A stretch of DNA of 64,000 nucleotides from Gammaproteobacteria bacterium (GCA_024229935.1 JAAERX010000077.1:248001-312000); one strand, 5' to 3'; counted from the first letter of the stretch, positions 11,634 through 21,091 are shown. Notes: generated from the sequence alone by a model not told the origin. Numbers and translations are program-made.

Positions 11634-12729
11634 ATGGAACTGAATCAGCTGCAGGATATTATCAAAGAGCTAACTGAGCGCAGTCTTGCGCTTAGGGGGT
11701 TTCTTTGACTTTGATAACCAGCTTGATCATCTAAATCAGATCAAACAGGAACTTGAAGACCCTGCCGTCTGGAATGATCAGAAAAAGGCCGAATCATTGG
11801 GCCGAGAGCGTGCCCGGCTTGAAAATACTCTGCTACCCCTTGATCATACCTGCACAGGACTGGTCGATGCTGCTGATTTGCTTGTACTTGCTTTGGAAGA
11901 GGGTGATATACCCACTCAGCAGGAAATAGCCACTGACGTAGAGAAGATGCAGGAGCTCATTGAGCGGCTGGAATTTCAGCGTATGTTTAATGGTCGTGCG
12001 GATACTGCAAATGCATTTGTAGATATACAGTCAGGCGCAGGTGGTACAGAGGCCCAGGATTGGGCAGAAATGTTACTGCGCATGTATTTACGCTGGTGTG
12101 AGGCAAATGGTTTTGGTGCTGAATTAATTGAAGTGTCTCCGGGTGATGTAGCTGGAATTAAGAGTGCGACCATTCACGTAAAGGGTGAATATGCCTATGG
12201 TTGGTTACGAACTGAGTGCGGTGTCCATCGACTGGTTCGTAAATCACCGTTTGACTCAGGTAATCGCAGGCACACTTCATTTGCTGCATTATTCGTGTCC
12301 CCGGAAGTGGATGATGATATAGAAATTGAAATTAATCCCGCAGACTTGCGAGTTGATGTATACCGGGCCAGTGGTGCGGGTGGTCAGCATGTTAACAAGA
12401 CTGAATCAGCTGTGCGAATTACGCACAACCCGTCAGGATTAGTCGTGCAGTGTCAGAATGACCGCTCTCAGCATAAGAATCGTGCCACTGCAATGAAACA
12501 GCTCAAGGCACGTTTGTATGATTTAGAGGAGCAAAAGCAGAAGCAGGAAGCACGAGTTCAGGAAGACACCAAGTCAGATGTGGGTTGGGGCAGTCAAATA
12601 CGTTCATATGTGCTTGATCAGTCCAGAGTTAAGGACCTGCGTACCGGTATTGAGTCTGGTGATCCGGATTCGGTATTAAATGGTGGACTAAATAAGTTTA
12701 TTGAAGCAAGTCTGAAGCAGGGCGTTTAA
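11634..12729 (+). CDS. prfB: Peptide chain release factor 2 (programmed +1 frameshift)
   Basis: Reads UAA and UGA stop codons and releases the finished peptide. Translation begins at ATG 11634, reaches an in-frame TGA at 11706-11708 after 24 codons, and must shift +1 to continue from GAC at 11707 to the stop at 12727-12729. The joined protein is 364 residues, the normal RF2 length. After the shift the sequence carries the SPF anticodon-like tripeptide ([13 protein letters not shown]) and the catalytic GGQ loop ([16 protein letters not shown]). The upstream piece [13 protein letters not shown] is the expected RF2 N terminus. lysS follows after 20 bases. Confidence 0.97.
11694..11709 (+). other. 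prfB programmed +1 frameshift site
   Basis: The string CTT AGG GGG TTT CTT TGA C has all known parts of the RF2 recoding signal: a Shine-Dalgarno-like AGGGGG (11694-11699), three bases of spacing, the slippery CTT (11703-11705), the in-frame TGA (11706-11708) and a C after it. Low RF2 makes the ribosome pause at TGA and slip +1, so RF2 controls its own synthesis. The only difference from the Escherichia coli signal is TTT for TAT in the spacer codon. Confidence 0.96.
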
Positions 12730-12749
12730 AGAAAAAATGGGAAACATGC

Positions 12750-14246
12750 ATGGGTAGTAACGAACACAAAAACAAAGAAAATAAGCTTGTAGCTGAACGT
12801 CGTCGCAAGCTTGATGAATTACGTGCTGCCGGTTTTGGCTTTCCAAATAAGTACCGACGTTCAGCGCTCGCAGGTCAGTTGCACCAGATCTATGATGCTT
12901 ATAGCAATGAGACTTTGGAAGAGGAAAATATTGAGGTGCGGGTGGGTGGTCGTCTGATGACTAAGCGTGTCATGGGTAAGGCAAGTTTTGCCACTATCCA
13001 GGATCGTAGCGGCCAACTGCAATTATTTTTACAACGAGACAGTTTGCCAGAGGATGCCTACAAACAATTCAAGAACTGGGATCTTGGCGATATTATTTGG
13101 GCTAAGGGGGCATTATTTAGGACAAAAACTGGCGAATTATCTGTACGTGTAGATGAGGTTCAGCTGTTAACTAAATCACTACAGCCACTGCCGGAGAAAT
13201 TTCATGGATTGAGTGATCAGGAAGCACGTTATCGTCAGCGCTATGTTGATCTCATCGTTAACCAGGAGTCACGCGATGTTTTTGTTCGGCGCTCTCGTGT
13301 AGTTCAGTTTATACGCTCATACCTTGATGCTATGGATTTTCTCGAAGTTGAGACACCCATGATGCAGCCCATACCGGGGGGTGCTGTCGCCAGACCGTTT
13401 GTTACTCATCACAATGCACTTGATCGTGAACTTTTTTTGCGTATAGCGCCTGAGCTTTATCTGAAACGATTGGTTGTTGGTGGTTTTGAACGGGTATATG
13501 AAATAAATCGCAGCTTCCGTAATGAGGGGCTTTCAACACGGCATAACCCTGAATTTACTATGCTCGAAATGTATATGGCTTATGCAGATCATGAGGTCCT
13601 GATCGAGTTGCTTGAAAACCTGCTCAGAACGCTTGCCGAATCCTTATTTGGGGATGCAAAGGTTCCTTATCAGGGTGGTGAGTATGATTTTGGTCAGCCA
13701 TTTGAGCGAATGACTGTCGAAGAGTCTGTTGTGCATTTTAATAAGGATCTTGATGGAGCCCAACTACGTGATAGAGATTATCTTGTGGGTATATGCGGGA
13801 AGCTTGATATCAAAGTTGCGGATGCGGCCGGTAGTGGCAAACTATTGATCGAGGTCTTCGAGAAGACTGTTGAAGGCAGGCTTGATAAACCTACTTTTAT
13901 TACCGGGTATCCCGCAGAGGTTTCACCACTGGCACGTCGTAACTCAGCAGACCCATGGTTAACAGACCGGTTTGAGTTTTTTGTGGCCGGGCGTGAGCTG
14001 GCAAATGGCTTTTCTGAATTAAATGATGCCCAAGATCAGGCGGAACGTTTTCAGGACCAGGTCGCACAAAAAAAAGCAGGGGATCAGGAAGCTATGTATT
14101 ATGATGCTGACTATATTACGGCACTGGAATTCGGTATGCCGCCAACGGCTGGCTTGGGTGTAGGTATAGACCGACTGGTTATGTTGCTTACAGACTCCGC
14201 ATCTATTCGGGATGTTCTCTTGTTTCCACAGATGCGTGAGCAATAG
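12750..14246 (+). CDS. lysS: Lysyl-tRNA synthetase (class II)
   Basis: Charges tRNA-Lys. The 498-residue protein has an N-terminal OB-fold anticodon-binding domain ([17 protein letters not shown], about residues 70-90) and a class II catalytic core: motif 1 around [15 protein letters not shown], motif 2 [20 protein letters not shown], motif 3 [16 protein letters not shown]. The C terminus [10 protein letters not shown] is typical. Start ATG at 12750 gives a lysine-rich N-terminal helix, as expected. It is co-directional with prfB and ends eight bases before murI. Confidence 0.97.
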   Translation: MGSNEHKNKENKLVAERRRKLDELRAAGFGFPNKYRRSALAGQLHQIYDAYSNETLEEENIEVRVGGRLMTKRVMGKASFATIQDRSGQLQLFLQRDSLPEDAYKQFKNWDLGDIIWAKGALFRTKTGELSVRVDEVQLLTKSLQPLPEKFHGLSDQEARYRQRYVDLIVNQESRDVFVRRSRVVQFIRSYLDAMDFLEVETPMMQPIPGGAVARPFVTHHNALDRELFLRIAPELYLKRLVVGGFERVYEINRSFRNEGLSTRHNPEFTMLEMYMAYADHEVLIELLENLLRTLAESLFGDAKVPYQGGEYDFGQPFERMTVEESVVHFNKDLDGAQLRDRDYLVGICGKLDIKVADAAGSGKLLIEVFEKTVEGRLDKPTFITGYPAEVSPLARRNSADPWLTDRFEFFVAGRELANGFSELNDAQDQAERFQDQVAQKKAGDQEAMYYDADYITALEFGMPPTAGLGVGIDRLVMLLTDSASIRDVLLFPQMREQ

Positions 14247-14254
14247 GTAAAAGC

Positions 14255-15118
14255 TTGTACGAAACTACAACACAGGAAAATCTGCCTATAGGGATATTCG
14301 ACTCCGGTGTTGGGGGCCTGACCGTGCTTCATGCACTAAAAAACCTGCTTCCTGCTGAAAATCTGCTTTACCTAGGTGATACGGCACGGCTCCCTTACGG
14401 GACCAAAAGTCATGATTCTGTAACACGTTACGCTCTACAGGCAGCAGATTACCTGGTGCAGCGAGGGATAAAACTACTTGTAGTTGCCTGTAACACTGCA
14501 TCTGCACTTGCATTAGAGAGCCTGCGTGAACATCTGGCGCCATTGCCCGTGATTGGTGTGGTTGAGCCAGGTGCTATCGCCGCAGTTGAGTGCAGCAAGT
14601 CTCAGCATCTTCTCGTACTTGCAACTGAGGCAACTACAAGTCAGCTGGCTTATACACGCGCAATCTTACGGCTTAATCCTGATGCTGTTATAGAAGAAAT
14701 GCCGTGTTCGTTGTTTGTTGCTCTTGCTGAAGAGGGTTGGCATCAGGGGCCGGTAGCGGATGTAGTGGCAGAACAGTATCTCGGGCTTATACGTGAACGG
14801 TCTGCTGATCTCAGGCCTGATACTGCTATTCTTGGTTGCACTCATTTTCCATTATTACAAGGTCCAATTGCCCAAGCATTGGGGCCTGATATTAAAATAG
14901 TTGATTCAGCTACAACTACAGCACAGGCCGTACAAGAGGAGCTGGTGCGGTTGAGCTTATTGACAGATGCTGATGGGGGTGGGGATTTACAGTTAATTGC
15001 TACAGACGGGCCTGAACGTTTTGCTCGTGTTGGAAGTGCTTTTTTGGGTGAAAAATTTGCAGCTGAGGATATTAAGCTGATTGATATCCATCCGACGGAT
15101 TTGGCTGTCTCAGGGTGA
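14255..15118 (+). CDS. murI: Glutamate racemase
   Basis: Makes D-glutamate for peptidoglycan. The 287-residue product shows the substrate loop GIFDSGVGGLTV (Asp16), the first catalytic cysteine in VACNTAS (Cys79) and the second in LGCTHFPLL near residue 193. The start is a TTG at 14255, eight bases after the lysS stop, with GGTAAAAG upstream as a weak ribosome binding site; the first internal ATG is too late. It converges on ygfZ, leaving 14 bases between the two stops. Confidence 0.94.
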   Translation: MYETTTQENLPIGIFDSGVGGLTVLHALKNLLPAENLLYLGDTARLPYGTKSHDSVTRYALQAADYLVQRGIKLLVVACNTASALALESLREHLAPLPVIGVVEPGAIAAVECSKSQHLLVLATEATTSQLAYTRAILRLNPDAVIEEMPCSLFVALAEEGWHQGPVADVVAEQYLGLIRERSADLRPDTAILGCTHFPLLQGPIAQALGPDIKIVDSATTTAQAVQEELVRLSLLTDADGGGDLQLIATDGPERFARVGSAFLGEKFAAEDIKLIDIHPTDLAVSG

Positions 15119-15132
15119 ATAATTCAAATTTT

Positions 15133-16029
15133 TCAGACTGTTTCAGGGATTGTGTAGGGTAGTGATACGGGTTTCAGCACTGAGCTACCATCCTTTGCCA
15201 GACTCAGACTGTGGGCTAGTAGTTCAATTCTGATAACAGCGAGTAATTCAGTTACGGTGTCACTGGGAATGGCATCAACCACGGTACCTACTGTGGTGCC
15301 ATTTTCTATGTATACGGGATCACCGGGCTGTATATGACGGCCGGATGGCACTTTAAAACCATACATACGGCGTTTAATTCTACCCAGATTCTGTGTGCGG
15401 GCAATTATTTCCTGACCTACATAGCAGCCTTTGCTAAAACTGATGGCACCGAGCAGGTCAAGGTTAAGCATCTGGGGGATAAATAGTTCACAGGTCTCTG
15501 TCCACAAAGAGGGTATTCCTGCCCTGATATTTGCCAGTCGCCATGAAGTGGTGTTTCCGGCTGTGACTGATGAACCAATGGCCAGTCCTGCCTGCTTCAA
15601 AAAGAATATAGAATCACTGTAAAAACAGTCATATGTATCTTTTAATTCAAGCAGATCCTTACTAGAAAAGAGGCTGTTTAAGGTCTCTTTGTTAGCCGGT
15701 TGAACTAATAGGCTGGAATTCTCCACCTGAGCATCTGCTCGTAGGACAAACATTTTTAATCGTTTGGTGATCCGGTCTCTTAGTTCATCAGGAACCACTA
15801 GCCATAGCGTGTTGTGCCAATCAAACAACCAGCACAGACAAATCAGCCGCCCTTTGGGATTGGTCCAGCCGGCTAGTAGTGGCTTATCGGGTGCCAGTTG
15901 GCTCATGTCCTGTGTTAGCTGGCCCTGCAGCAGAGTGTATCGGTCTGCACCGCTTACCCGAATTGCAGCTAGCATTCGATGAGGCTTGGGGGTTGTTGCT
16001 TTAGAACTGTGGTCAGGCATATTTCTCAT
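15133..16029 (-). CDS. ygfZ: Folate-binding YgfZ/GcvT-like protein (Fe-S cluster and tRNA modification factor)
   Basis: YgfZ proteins bind tetrahydrofolate and support particular iron-sulfur enzymes, including the tRNA thiomethylase MiaB in Escherichia coli. The 298-residue product has the family signature KGCYVGQE at residues 200-207 with the conserved cysteine at 202, a GcvT-like N-terminal half (LLQGQLTQDM) and the C-terminal beta-barrel segment. A second possible start is the ATG at 16020. It is divergent from the SDH locus: the DUF1674 gene starts 55 bases away, so a protein that helps Fe-S enzymes sits beside an Fe-S respiratory complex. Confidence 0.92.
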   Translation of the reverse strand: MRNMPDHSSKATTPKPHRMLAAIRVSGADRYTLLQGQLTQDMSQLAPDKPLLAGWTNPKGRLICLCWLFDWHNTLWLVVPDELRDRITKRLKMFVLRADAQVENSSLLVQPANKETLNSLFSSKDLLELKDTYDCFYSDSIFFLKQAGLAIGSSVTAGNTTSWRLANIRAGIPSLWTETCELFIPQMLNLDLLGAISFSKGCYVGQEIIARTQNLGRIKRRMYGFKVPSGRHIQPGDPVYIENGTTVGTVVDAIPSDTVTELLAVIRIELLAHSLSLAKDGSSVLKPVSLPYTIPETV

Positions 16030-16084
16030 AAGATCCGTGGCTATGGTGGTGCAATGCGGTTGTCATTCTGGCACACTTCGCAGT

Positions 16085-16297
16085 ATGTCGGAGACCCACA
16101 CAGTCAGTAACAACGCCGTTAATGTAACAGGCTCTGGTGAATCTGAAGCCGTTATGCATGAAACGTCAGCTGCTGATAAAGCAGCTGTTAGCATAACTGT
16201 ACCAGCTGAACGACCGCTGGAAACGGGTGGGCCGACAGGACCGGAACCAACGCGTTATGGAGATTGGGAGCGCAAAGGCCGCTGTATCGATTTCTGA
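16085..16297 (+). CDS. DUF1674 protein, SDHAF4-like succinate dehydrogenase assembly factor
   Basis: A 70-residue protein whose C-terminal third, GGPTGPEPTRYGDWERKGR, is the DUF1674/SDHAF4 signature; the rest is low-complexity Ser/Thr/Ala. SDHAF4 in eukaryotes binds flavinylated SdhA and protects it before it joins SdhB. I start it at ATG 16085 (MSETHTVSNN); the frame is open back to 15986 but that part overlaps the 5' end of ygfZ and looks unrelated. It lies 116 bases upstream of sdhC, same strand, which supports the functional call. Role in this organism is inferred. Confidence 0.8.
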   Translation: MSETHTVSNNAVNVTGSGESEAVMHETSAADKAAVSITVPAERPLETGGPTGPEPTRYGDWERKGRCIDF

Positions 16298-16413
16298 ATG
16301 CGCTATCTTCGGTAATTTAGCTACGTATAAACCGGAAGCGTCTGGTGGGCAGCCTTGAGTTAAGGTTCAGCCAGATGTTTCTTAACTGTGTTTGTGCATC
16401 CGGGGTGCAGTAG

Positions 16414-16794
16414 ATGCCAGAAATAAAAAGACCGCTTTCGCCTCATTTGGGGATTTATGAATGGCGGGTGAGTAATTCTTTATCAATTCTTCATCGGATG
16501 ACGGGCGTAGCCCTTTCTGCAGGAGTTTTGGTACTGCTTGCCTGGATTATAAGTGCTGCCCTAGGTGAGGCGACTTATAACTGTGTGCTTGGGTTACTTT
16601 CAGGCCCACTTGGGATACTGGTGTTATTCAGTTTTTCAGCAAGCTTTTTTTATCATTTTGCTAATGGTATTCGGCACCTTGGCTGGGATATTGGCTGTGG
16701 GCTTGGGAAGGAAACAGCCCGATTGTCAGGGTGGTTTGTGCTCGGAGCATCAATTGGCTGCACACTCCTGTTCTGGCTGGGGGTAATGTCATGA
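16414..16794 (+). CDS. sdhC: Succinate dehydrogenase cytochrome b556 subunit
   Basis: Membrane anchor of complex II that binds heme b and quinone. The 126-residue protein has three membrane segments and the family N-terminal block RPLSPHLGIYEW with SILHRMTGVAL, where Ser and Arg contribute to the quinone pocket; the heme-ligand region FFYHFANGIRHLGWDIG is intact. The stop overlaps the sdhD start as ATGA, so the two are translationally coupled. It opens the sdhCDAB operon; the 116 bases upstream hold the likely promoter, which I could not pin down. Confidence 0.95.
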   Translation: MPEIKRPLSPHLGIYEWRVSNSLSILHRMTGVALSAGVLVLLAWIISAALGEATYNCVLGLLSGPLGILVLFSFSASFFYHFANGIRHLGWDIGCGLGKETARLSGWFVLGASIGCTLLFWLGVMS

Positions 16795-17180
16795 GCTTTG
16801 AATCACCGCTGGGTAAATTTCTTGGGCATGGTTCAGCAAAAGAGGGCACTGGCCACTTTATATCCCAAAGATTGACGGCTGTAGCACTAATTCCTTTGAC
16901 CGTGTGGTTTGTCTTTGCGCTGCTTGGACTAAGTTCACTGGAGTATGCCAACGTCATTGCCTGGGTAGCTCAGCCACTGAATGCCATTCTGCTTGTTTTG
17001 CTACTGGGTACTCTGTTGCATCACTCGCAATTAGGCTTGCAGGTGGTTGTTGAGGATTATGTTCATACAGAATGGCTCAAAGTAATTACCCTGATGGTTT
17101 TTAAATTTATTCATATTGGTATGGGTGTGGCAGGTATTTACGCCCTAATTGTTATCTCTGTTGGTGGAATGGCCTCATGA
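16791..17180 (+). CDS. sdhD: Succinate dehydrogenase hydrophobic membrane anchor subunit
   Basis: Second membrane subunit of complex II. I use the ATG at 16791, which overlaps the sdhC stop and gives 129 residues; an upstream in-frame start at 16731 would lie inside sdhC. Three membrane segments are visible, with [19 protein letters not shown] near the N terminus and [18 protein letters not shown] containing the heme-ligand histidine region. This sequence style is the one shared with alphaproteobacterial and mitochondrial SdhD. It overlaps sdhA by four bases (ATGA). Confidence 0.94.
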   Translation: MSFESPLGKFLGHGSAKEGTGHFISQRLTAVALIPLTVWFVFALLGLSSLEYANVIAWVAQPLNAILLVLLLGTLLHHSQLGLQVVVEDYVHTEWLKVITLMVFKFIHIGMGVAGIYALIVISVGGMAS

Positions 17181-18952
17181 CTGGCGACTACACATTTATT
17201 GATCACGCCTATGATGTTGTTGTCGTAGGAGCAGGTGGCGCCGGACTGCGCGCTACCTTTGGGCTTGCCGAAGCAGGATTATCTGCTGCCTGTATAACTA
17301 AGGTTTTTCCTACGCGCAGTCATACTGTGGCAGCACAGGGTGGTATTAGTGCTGCTCTGGGTAATATGGGCGAGGATGACTGGCGCTGGCATATGTACGA
17401 CACCGTTAAGGGGTCAGACTGGCTGGGTGATCAGGATGCCATTGAGTACATGTGTAAAGAAGCACCAGCGGCTATTATAGAGCTTGAACACTATGGCGTA
17501 CCTTTCTCACGCACGAAAGAAGGTAAGATTTATCAGCGTCCATTTGGTGGGATGACCACACGTTTTGGTGAGGGTACGGCACAACGTACTTGTGCTGCAG
17601 CTGATCGAACGGGGCATGCCATGTTGCATACCCTCTACCAGCAATCACTAAAACATGATGCCACTTTTTATATTGAATATTTTGCCCTTGACCTGATCAT
17701 GGAAAATGGGGTGTGTCGTGGCGTTATTTCACTGGATATGGCTACCGGTAAGTTACACCGCTTTCGCGCCAAAAAAGTGATTCTGGCAACCGGTGGTTAT
17801 GGTCGTGCATTTTTTAGTTGTACCTCTGCACATACCTGTACGGGAGATGGTAATGCTATGGTATTACGGGCCGGACTGCCGCTTCAGGATATGGAATTTG
17901 TGCAGTTTCACCCAACTGGAATTTATGGGTCAGGCTGTCTGATTACCGAAGGTTCACGAGGTGAGGGTGGTTATTTAACAAACTCTGATGGCGAACGGTT
18001 TATGGAGAGATACGCTCCTAATGCTAAGGATCTGGCATCACGTGACGTGGTTAGTCGTTCTATGACTATGGAGATACAAGCAGGCCGTGGTGTAGGTGAT
18101 GAAAAAGATCATATCCACTTGCACCTTGAGCACCTGGGGCCCGAGGTTATTCATGAACGTCTACCCGGTATCGCTGAGACAGCAAAAATATTTGCCGGTG
18201 TGGATGTGAACAAAGAACCGATACCGGTAATACCTACAGTCCACTACAACATGGGTGGTATTCCCACTAATTATCATGGTGAAGTGCTGGATGGTCGTGG
18301 TGGTGAAGTTGAGGGCTTAATGGCTGTTGGTGAAGCTGCTTGTGTATCAGTTCATGGGGCTAACCGTCTAGGCTCCAATTCCTTGCTTGATCTGGTTGTT
18401 TTCGGACGTGCTGCAGCTAAACGTTGTGCTGCCACTTTAGATACTGAAGAACGGCAGTTGCCCCTGGCAGTTGATGCTGGAGACGCAACCATTGCCCGTC
18501 TGGATAAGTTACGTAATGCCAGTGGCAGTCGGCCTACCGCTGAGATACGTCTGGAAATGCAAAAAATCATGCAGAATCATGCTGCCGTTTTCCGCACAGG
18601 AGACACGCTAGAAGAAGGCGTTAGAGAGCTGGCTGCTACCTTTGCAAGTTTTGCAGACGTCAGTGTTGCAGACCGATCTCTGATCTGGAATACAGACCTG
18701 GTGGAAACAATGGAGCTAGAGAACTTGCTTCTACAGGCTTCTGCAACTATTAAAGCTGCAACCAACAGAAAAGAGAGTCGTGGGGCTCAGGCACGTGAAG
18801 ATTACCCGGATAGGGATGATGTGAACTGGATGAAGCATACGATGATATGGGTTGATGAGACCGGTAATGTTGAGCTTGATTACAGGTCCGTTAATCTTGA
18901 AACATTGACTGATGAAGTTGACACTGTGCCGCCTAAGGCACGTGTTTACTAA
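17177..18952 (+). CDS. sdhA: Succinate dehydrogenase flavoprotein subunit
   Basis: Oxidises succinate to fumarate at a covalently bound FAD, linking the TCA cycle to the quinone pool. The 591-residue protein has the Rossmann motif [12 protein letters not shown] (residues 15-26), the flavinylation histidine in [10 protein letters not shown] (His49), and the substrate-side blocks [21 protein letters not shown] (split here by function, not frame) and [18 protein letters not shown]. Length and motifs are complete. Both an SdhE homologue (flavinylation factor) and an SDHAF4-like protein are encoded on either side of the operon. Confidence 0.98.
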   Translation: MTGDYTFIDHAYDVVVVGAGGAGLRATFGLAEAGLSAACITKVFPTRSHTVAAQGGISAALGNMGEDDWRWHMYDTVKGSDWLGDQDAIEYMCKEAPAAIIELEHYGVPFSRTKEGKIYQRPFGGMTTRFGEGTAQRTCAAADRTGHAMLHTLYQQSLKHDATFYIEYFALDLIMENGVCRGVISLDMATGKLHRFRAKKVILATGGYGRAFFSCTSAHTCTGDGNAMVLRAGLPLQDMEFVQFHPTGIYGSGCLITEGSRGEGGYLTNSDGERFMERYAPNAKDLASRDVVSRSMTMEIQAGRGVGDEKDHIHLHLEHLGPEVIHERLPGIAETAKIFAGVDVNKEPIPVIPTVHYNMGGIPTNYHGEVLDGRGGEVEGLMAVGEAACVSVHGANRLGSNSLLDLVVFGRAAAKRCAATLDTEERQLPLAVDAGDATIARLDKLRNASGSRPTAEIRLEMQKIMQNHAAVFRTGDTLEEGVRELAATFASFADVSVADRSLIWNTDLVETMELENLLLQASATIKAATNRKESRGAQAREDYPDRDDVNWMKHTMIWVDETGNVELDYRSVNLETLTDEVDTVPPKARVY

Positions 18953-18975
18953 CGGATAACTGGAGAAGATCAAAG

Positions 18976-19758
18976 ATGGCTGAGTTTCAGCTTCCGCCTG
19001 ATTCACGGGTAAAAAAAGGTAAATCCTTCAAGGCGCCGGTAGGAGCTACGAATGTTCGCCGATTTATGATTTATCGTTATGATCCAGATAGCGGCAATAA
19101 TCCACGACTCGATACCTATGAAGTTGATATGGATAGCTGTGGGCCAATGGTTCTTGATGCGCTCATTAAGATAAAAAATGAAGTTGACCCAACGCTGACC
19201 TTCCGGCGCTCTTGCCGTGAGGGTATTTGTGGTTCCTGTGCTATGAATATTGCAGGAGGAAACACACTTGCCTGTACTCATGCGACTCATGATATTAAGG
19301 GTAATGTTAAAATTTATCCGCTGCCACATATGCCGGTGGTTAAAGATCTTGTCCCTGACCTGACAAATTTCTATGCGCAGTATGCATCCATTAAGCCATG
19401 GCTGCAGACACGTACACCAGCACCACCGGATCAGGAACGATTGCAATCCAAAGAAGATCAGGAAAAAATTAACTCGCCGTCAGCCTGCATTCTGTGTGCC
19501 TGTTGTTCTACCAGTTGCCCTAGTTATTGGTGGAACAGTGACCGCTATCTTGGTCCGGCAGCACTGCTGGCATCTTATCGGTGGCTGGTTGATACGCGTG
19601 ATGAGGCGACAGGTGAACGGCTAGATGATCTTGAGGATCCTTTCCGTATTTACCGGTGTCATACGATAATGAATTGCACAAATGCCTGCCCTAAAGACCT
19701 GAATCCGGCTAAAGCTATTGCAGAAACCAAACAAATGCTCGCGGCCCGACGACTTTAG
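18976..19758 (+). CDS. sdhB: Succinate dehydrogenase iron-sulfur subunit
   Basis: Carries electrons from FAD to quinone through three clusters, all of whose ligands can be seen in the 260-residue product: [2Fe-2S] at Cys80, 85, 88 and 100; [4Fe-4S] in [12 protein letters not shown] (Cys171, 174, 177, with Cys181 for the next cluster); and [3Fe-4S] completed by Cys228 and Cys234, with Cys238 back to the [4Fe-4S] site. A GGAGAAGA ribosome binding site lies about seven bases before the ATG. The N terminus is longer than in Escherichia coli, like the mitochondrial type. Confidence 0.97.
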   Translation: MAEFQLPPDSRVKKGKSFKAPVGATNVRRFMIYRYDPDSGNNPRLDTYEVDMDSCGPMVLDALIKIKNEVDPTLTFRRSCREGICGSCAMNIAGGNTLACTHATHDIKGNVKIYPLPHMPVVKDLVPDLTNFYAQYASIKPWLQTRTPAPPDQERLQSKEDQEKINSPSACILCACCSTSCPSYWWNSDRYLGPAALLASYRWLVDTRDEATGERLDDLEDPFRIYRCHTIMNCTNACPKDLNPAKAIAETKQMLAARRL

Positions 19759-19769
19759 TTGGCTCGGCC

Positions 19770-19793
19770 GGCTATCTAACTTTGGCTATCTAA
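19770..19793 (+). repeat. 10-bp direct repeat between sdhB and sdhE
   Basis: GGCTATCTAA occurs at 19770-19779 and again at 19784-19793, with four bases between, in the 54-base gap between sdhB and sdhE. It could be a small duplication or a binding site; nothing else supports either reading. Confidence 0.5.
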
Positions 19794-19812
19794 AGGTGGA
19801 GTGCAGTGCCTA

Positions 19813-20055
19813 ATGAATGATCCGGAGATGTCTCAACTCCGTTGGCGTTGTCGGCGTGGGATGAAAGAACTGGACATGTTGCTGTTGGGCTATGTGGATA
19901 AGCACTACAGTGACGTAGGGCAGGTTGGGCAACGTACTTTTAGGCAGCTTCTTTCTATGCCGGATCCCGATATTCTAGCCTTGCTAACAGGTAAGGCTAC
20001 CACTGAAGATGAACATTTAGCTGATGTCATCAAACGGCTTCTTACACGAGATTGA
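19813..20055 (+). CDS. sdhE: FAD assembly factor SdhE
   Basis: Promotes covalent attachment of FAD to SdhA (and fumarate reductase FrdA). The small acidic protein has the diagnostic RRGMKELD motif near its N terminus. I choose ATG 19813 (MNDPEMSQLRWRCRRG), giving 80 residues and the same spacing to RRG as known SdhE; a GTG at 19801 is in frame but directly abuts the purine-rich AAAGGTGGAG that probably serves as ribosome binding site. It follows sdhB by 54 bases and overlaps the YgfX-like frame. Confidence 0.93.
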   Translation: MNDPEMSQLRWRCRRGMKELDMLLLGYVDKHYSDVGQVGQRTFRQLLSMPDPDILALLTGKATTEDEHLADVIKRLLTRD

Positions 20056-20341
20056 GCTTCTGAGCTTGCCTGTTTATATCAGGTGGAATTTCAGTTATCA
20101 CAGGTATCGGTTGCAACTGTCGGTTAATGCCTCAGGAGAATGGTCAATTCAGGATGGGGCTTCATCCCGTCCCGTGTTATTGTTGCAGCATCAAAGCGTC
20201 TGGATGGCCAGTTTTGCTGGAATTTCTCTGCAACAAACTCACTATCCGGCATGGAGCTCAATGGTTCTCTGGTTTTGGCGTAGTGAGCAAAAGCCAGGCC
20301 ACTGGCGACGTGCCAGAGTTCGCTTTACCCATGCTGTATGA
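20024..20341 (+). CDS. Short YgfX-like protein (C-terminal part of the CptA/YgfX family)
   Basis: A 105-residue frame starting inside the end of sdhE (32-base overlap). The segment LQLSVNASGEWSIQDG, a central tryptophan-rich strand region and the C-terminal RRARVRF resemble the soluble half of YgfX, which is encoded beside sdhE in many gammaproteobacteria. The two N-terminal membrane helices of YgfX are not visible, so the gene is short or eroded. TTG at 20066 is another possible start. In Escherichia coli YgfX has been described as a toxin partner of SdhE; that role is disputed and cannot be assumed here. Confidence 0.5.
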   Translation: MSSNGFLHEIELLSLPVYIRWNFSYHRYRLQLSVNASGEWSIQDGASSRPVLLLQHQSVWMASFAGISLQQTHYPAWSSMVLWFWRSEQKPGHWRRARVRFTHAV

Positions 20342-20401
20342 CGCAATGCATGGTTATACAGGGTCTAATGTGAACAGGGTCATATTATTAGCTTACAGCG
20401 C

Positions 20402-20427
20402 GAACTTTTCTGTCTGGCTTGGGTCTA
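20402..20427 (+). promoter_or_regulatory. Candidate sigma-E promoter of rpoE
   Basis: GAACTT at 20402-20407 and TCTA at 20424-20427 are 16 bases apart, matching the GGAACTT-N16-TCTAA layout of the autoregulated rpoE promoter of Escherichia coli (here the base before GAACTT is C, not G). The site is about 43 bases upstream of the rpoE start codon and lies in the gap between the YgfX-like gene and rpoE. If real, the sigma factor activates its own operon. Confidence 0.65.
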
Positions 20428-20469
20428 CCCAGATATTGCAGATCAACCTGATACGTAAGGCTATCCACC

Positions 20470-21060
20470 ATGGGTGATCGTACCAGTGATCAGTTGCTCG
20501 TTGAGCGTACCAAGGCGGGTGACAAGCATGCATTTGATTTACTGGTACTGAAATATCAGCATAGGATTATAAAATTGATCATGCGCTATGTTCGGGATCC
20601 TGCTGAAGCCATGGATGTATCGCAGGAAGCTTTTCTTAAGGCGTATCGAGCAATTCCTAACTTTAGAGGAGATTCTGCCTTTTATACATGGATGTATCGT
20701 ATAGCTATTAATACGGCAAAAAATCATCTGGTTGCTGCACGGAGAAGACCCCTTGAGTATGCAGCAGATATTTCTGAATCTGAGGATTTTGAGTGGCACA
20801 GCAGCCTTCAGGATGCTGACTCACCGGAAAGACAGGTAATAGGTACGGATTTACTGCGTACTATTGAGACTACTATGGAGTCATTGCCTGATGAATTACG
20901 AGCAGCTTTAACATTAAGAGAATTAGATGGTTTGACCTATGATGAAATCGCTCAGGTTATGGAATGTCCAGTAGGGACAGTCAGGTCAAGGATATTCAGG
21001 GCCCGGGAAACCTTGGATAAAAGTATTAGACCCGTAATGGATGGCAGTGATTTTACTTAG
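20470..21060 (+). CDS. rpoE: RNA polymerase sigma factor RpoE (AlgU type)
   Basis: Extracytoplasmic-function sigma factor controlling the envelope-stress response. The 196-residue product has region 2 (DLLVLKYQHRIIKLIMRYV then DVSQEAFLKAYRAI and FYTWMYRIAINTAKN) and region 4 with the helix-turn-helix LTYDEIAQVMECPVGTVRSR. Length and motifs match RpoE/AlgU closely. It is followed by its anti-sigma factor genes. The genes usually near it in some relatives, nadB upstream and mucD downstream, are not here; instead the SDH locus lies upstream. Confidence 0.96.
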   Translation: MGDRTSDQLLVERTKAGDKHAFDLLVLKYQHRIIKLIMRYVRDPAEAMDVSQEAFLKAYRAIPNFRGDSAFYTWMYRIAINTAKNHLVAARRRPLEYAADISESEDFEWHSSLQDADSPERQVIGTDLLRTIETTMESLPDELRAALTLRELDGLTYDEIAQVMECPVGTVRSRIFRARETLDKSIRPVMDGSDFT

Positions 21061-21091
21061 TAAAGTGCTTCACTAATATTAAGGTATAGAA

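Noticed and set aside
15986-16084. Upstream extension of the DUF1674 frame
   Set aside because: It overlaps the 5' end of ygfZ and adds residues unlike the family; the ATG at 16085 is better.
20127-20477. 116-codon open frame between the YgfX-like gene and rpoE
   Set aside because: It overlaps the YgfX-like frame and runs into the rpoE start; its translation has no family features and it spans the sigma-E promoter candidate.
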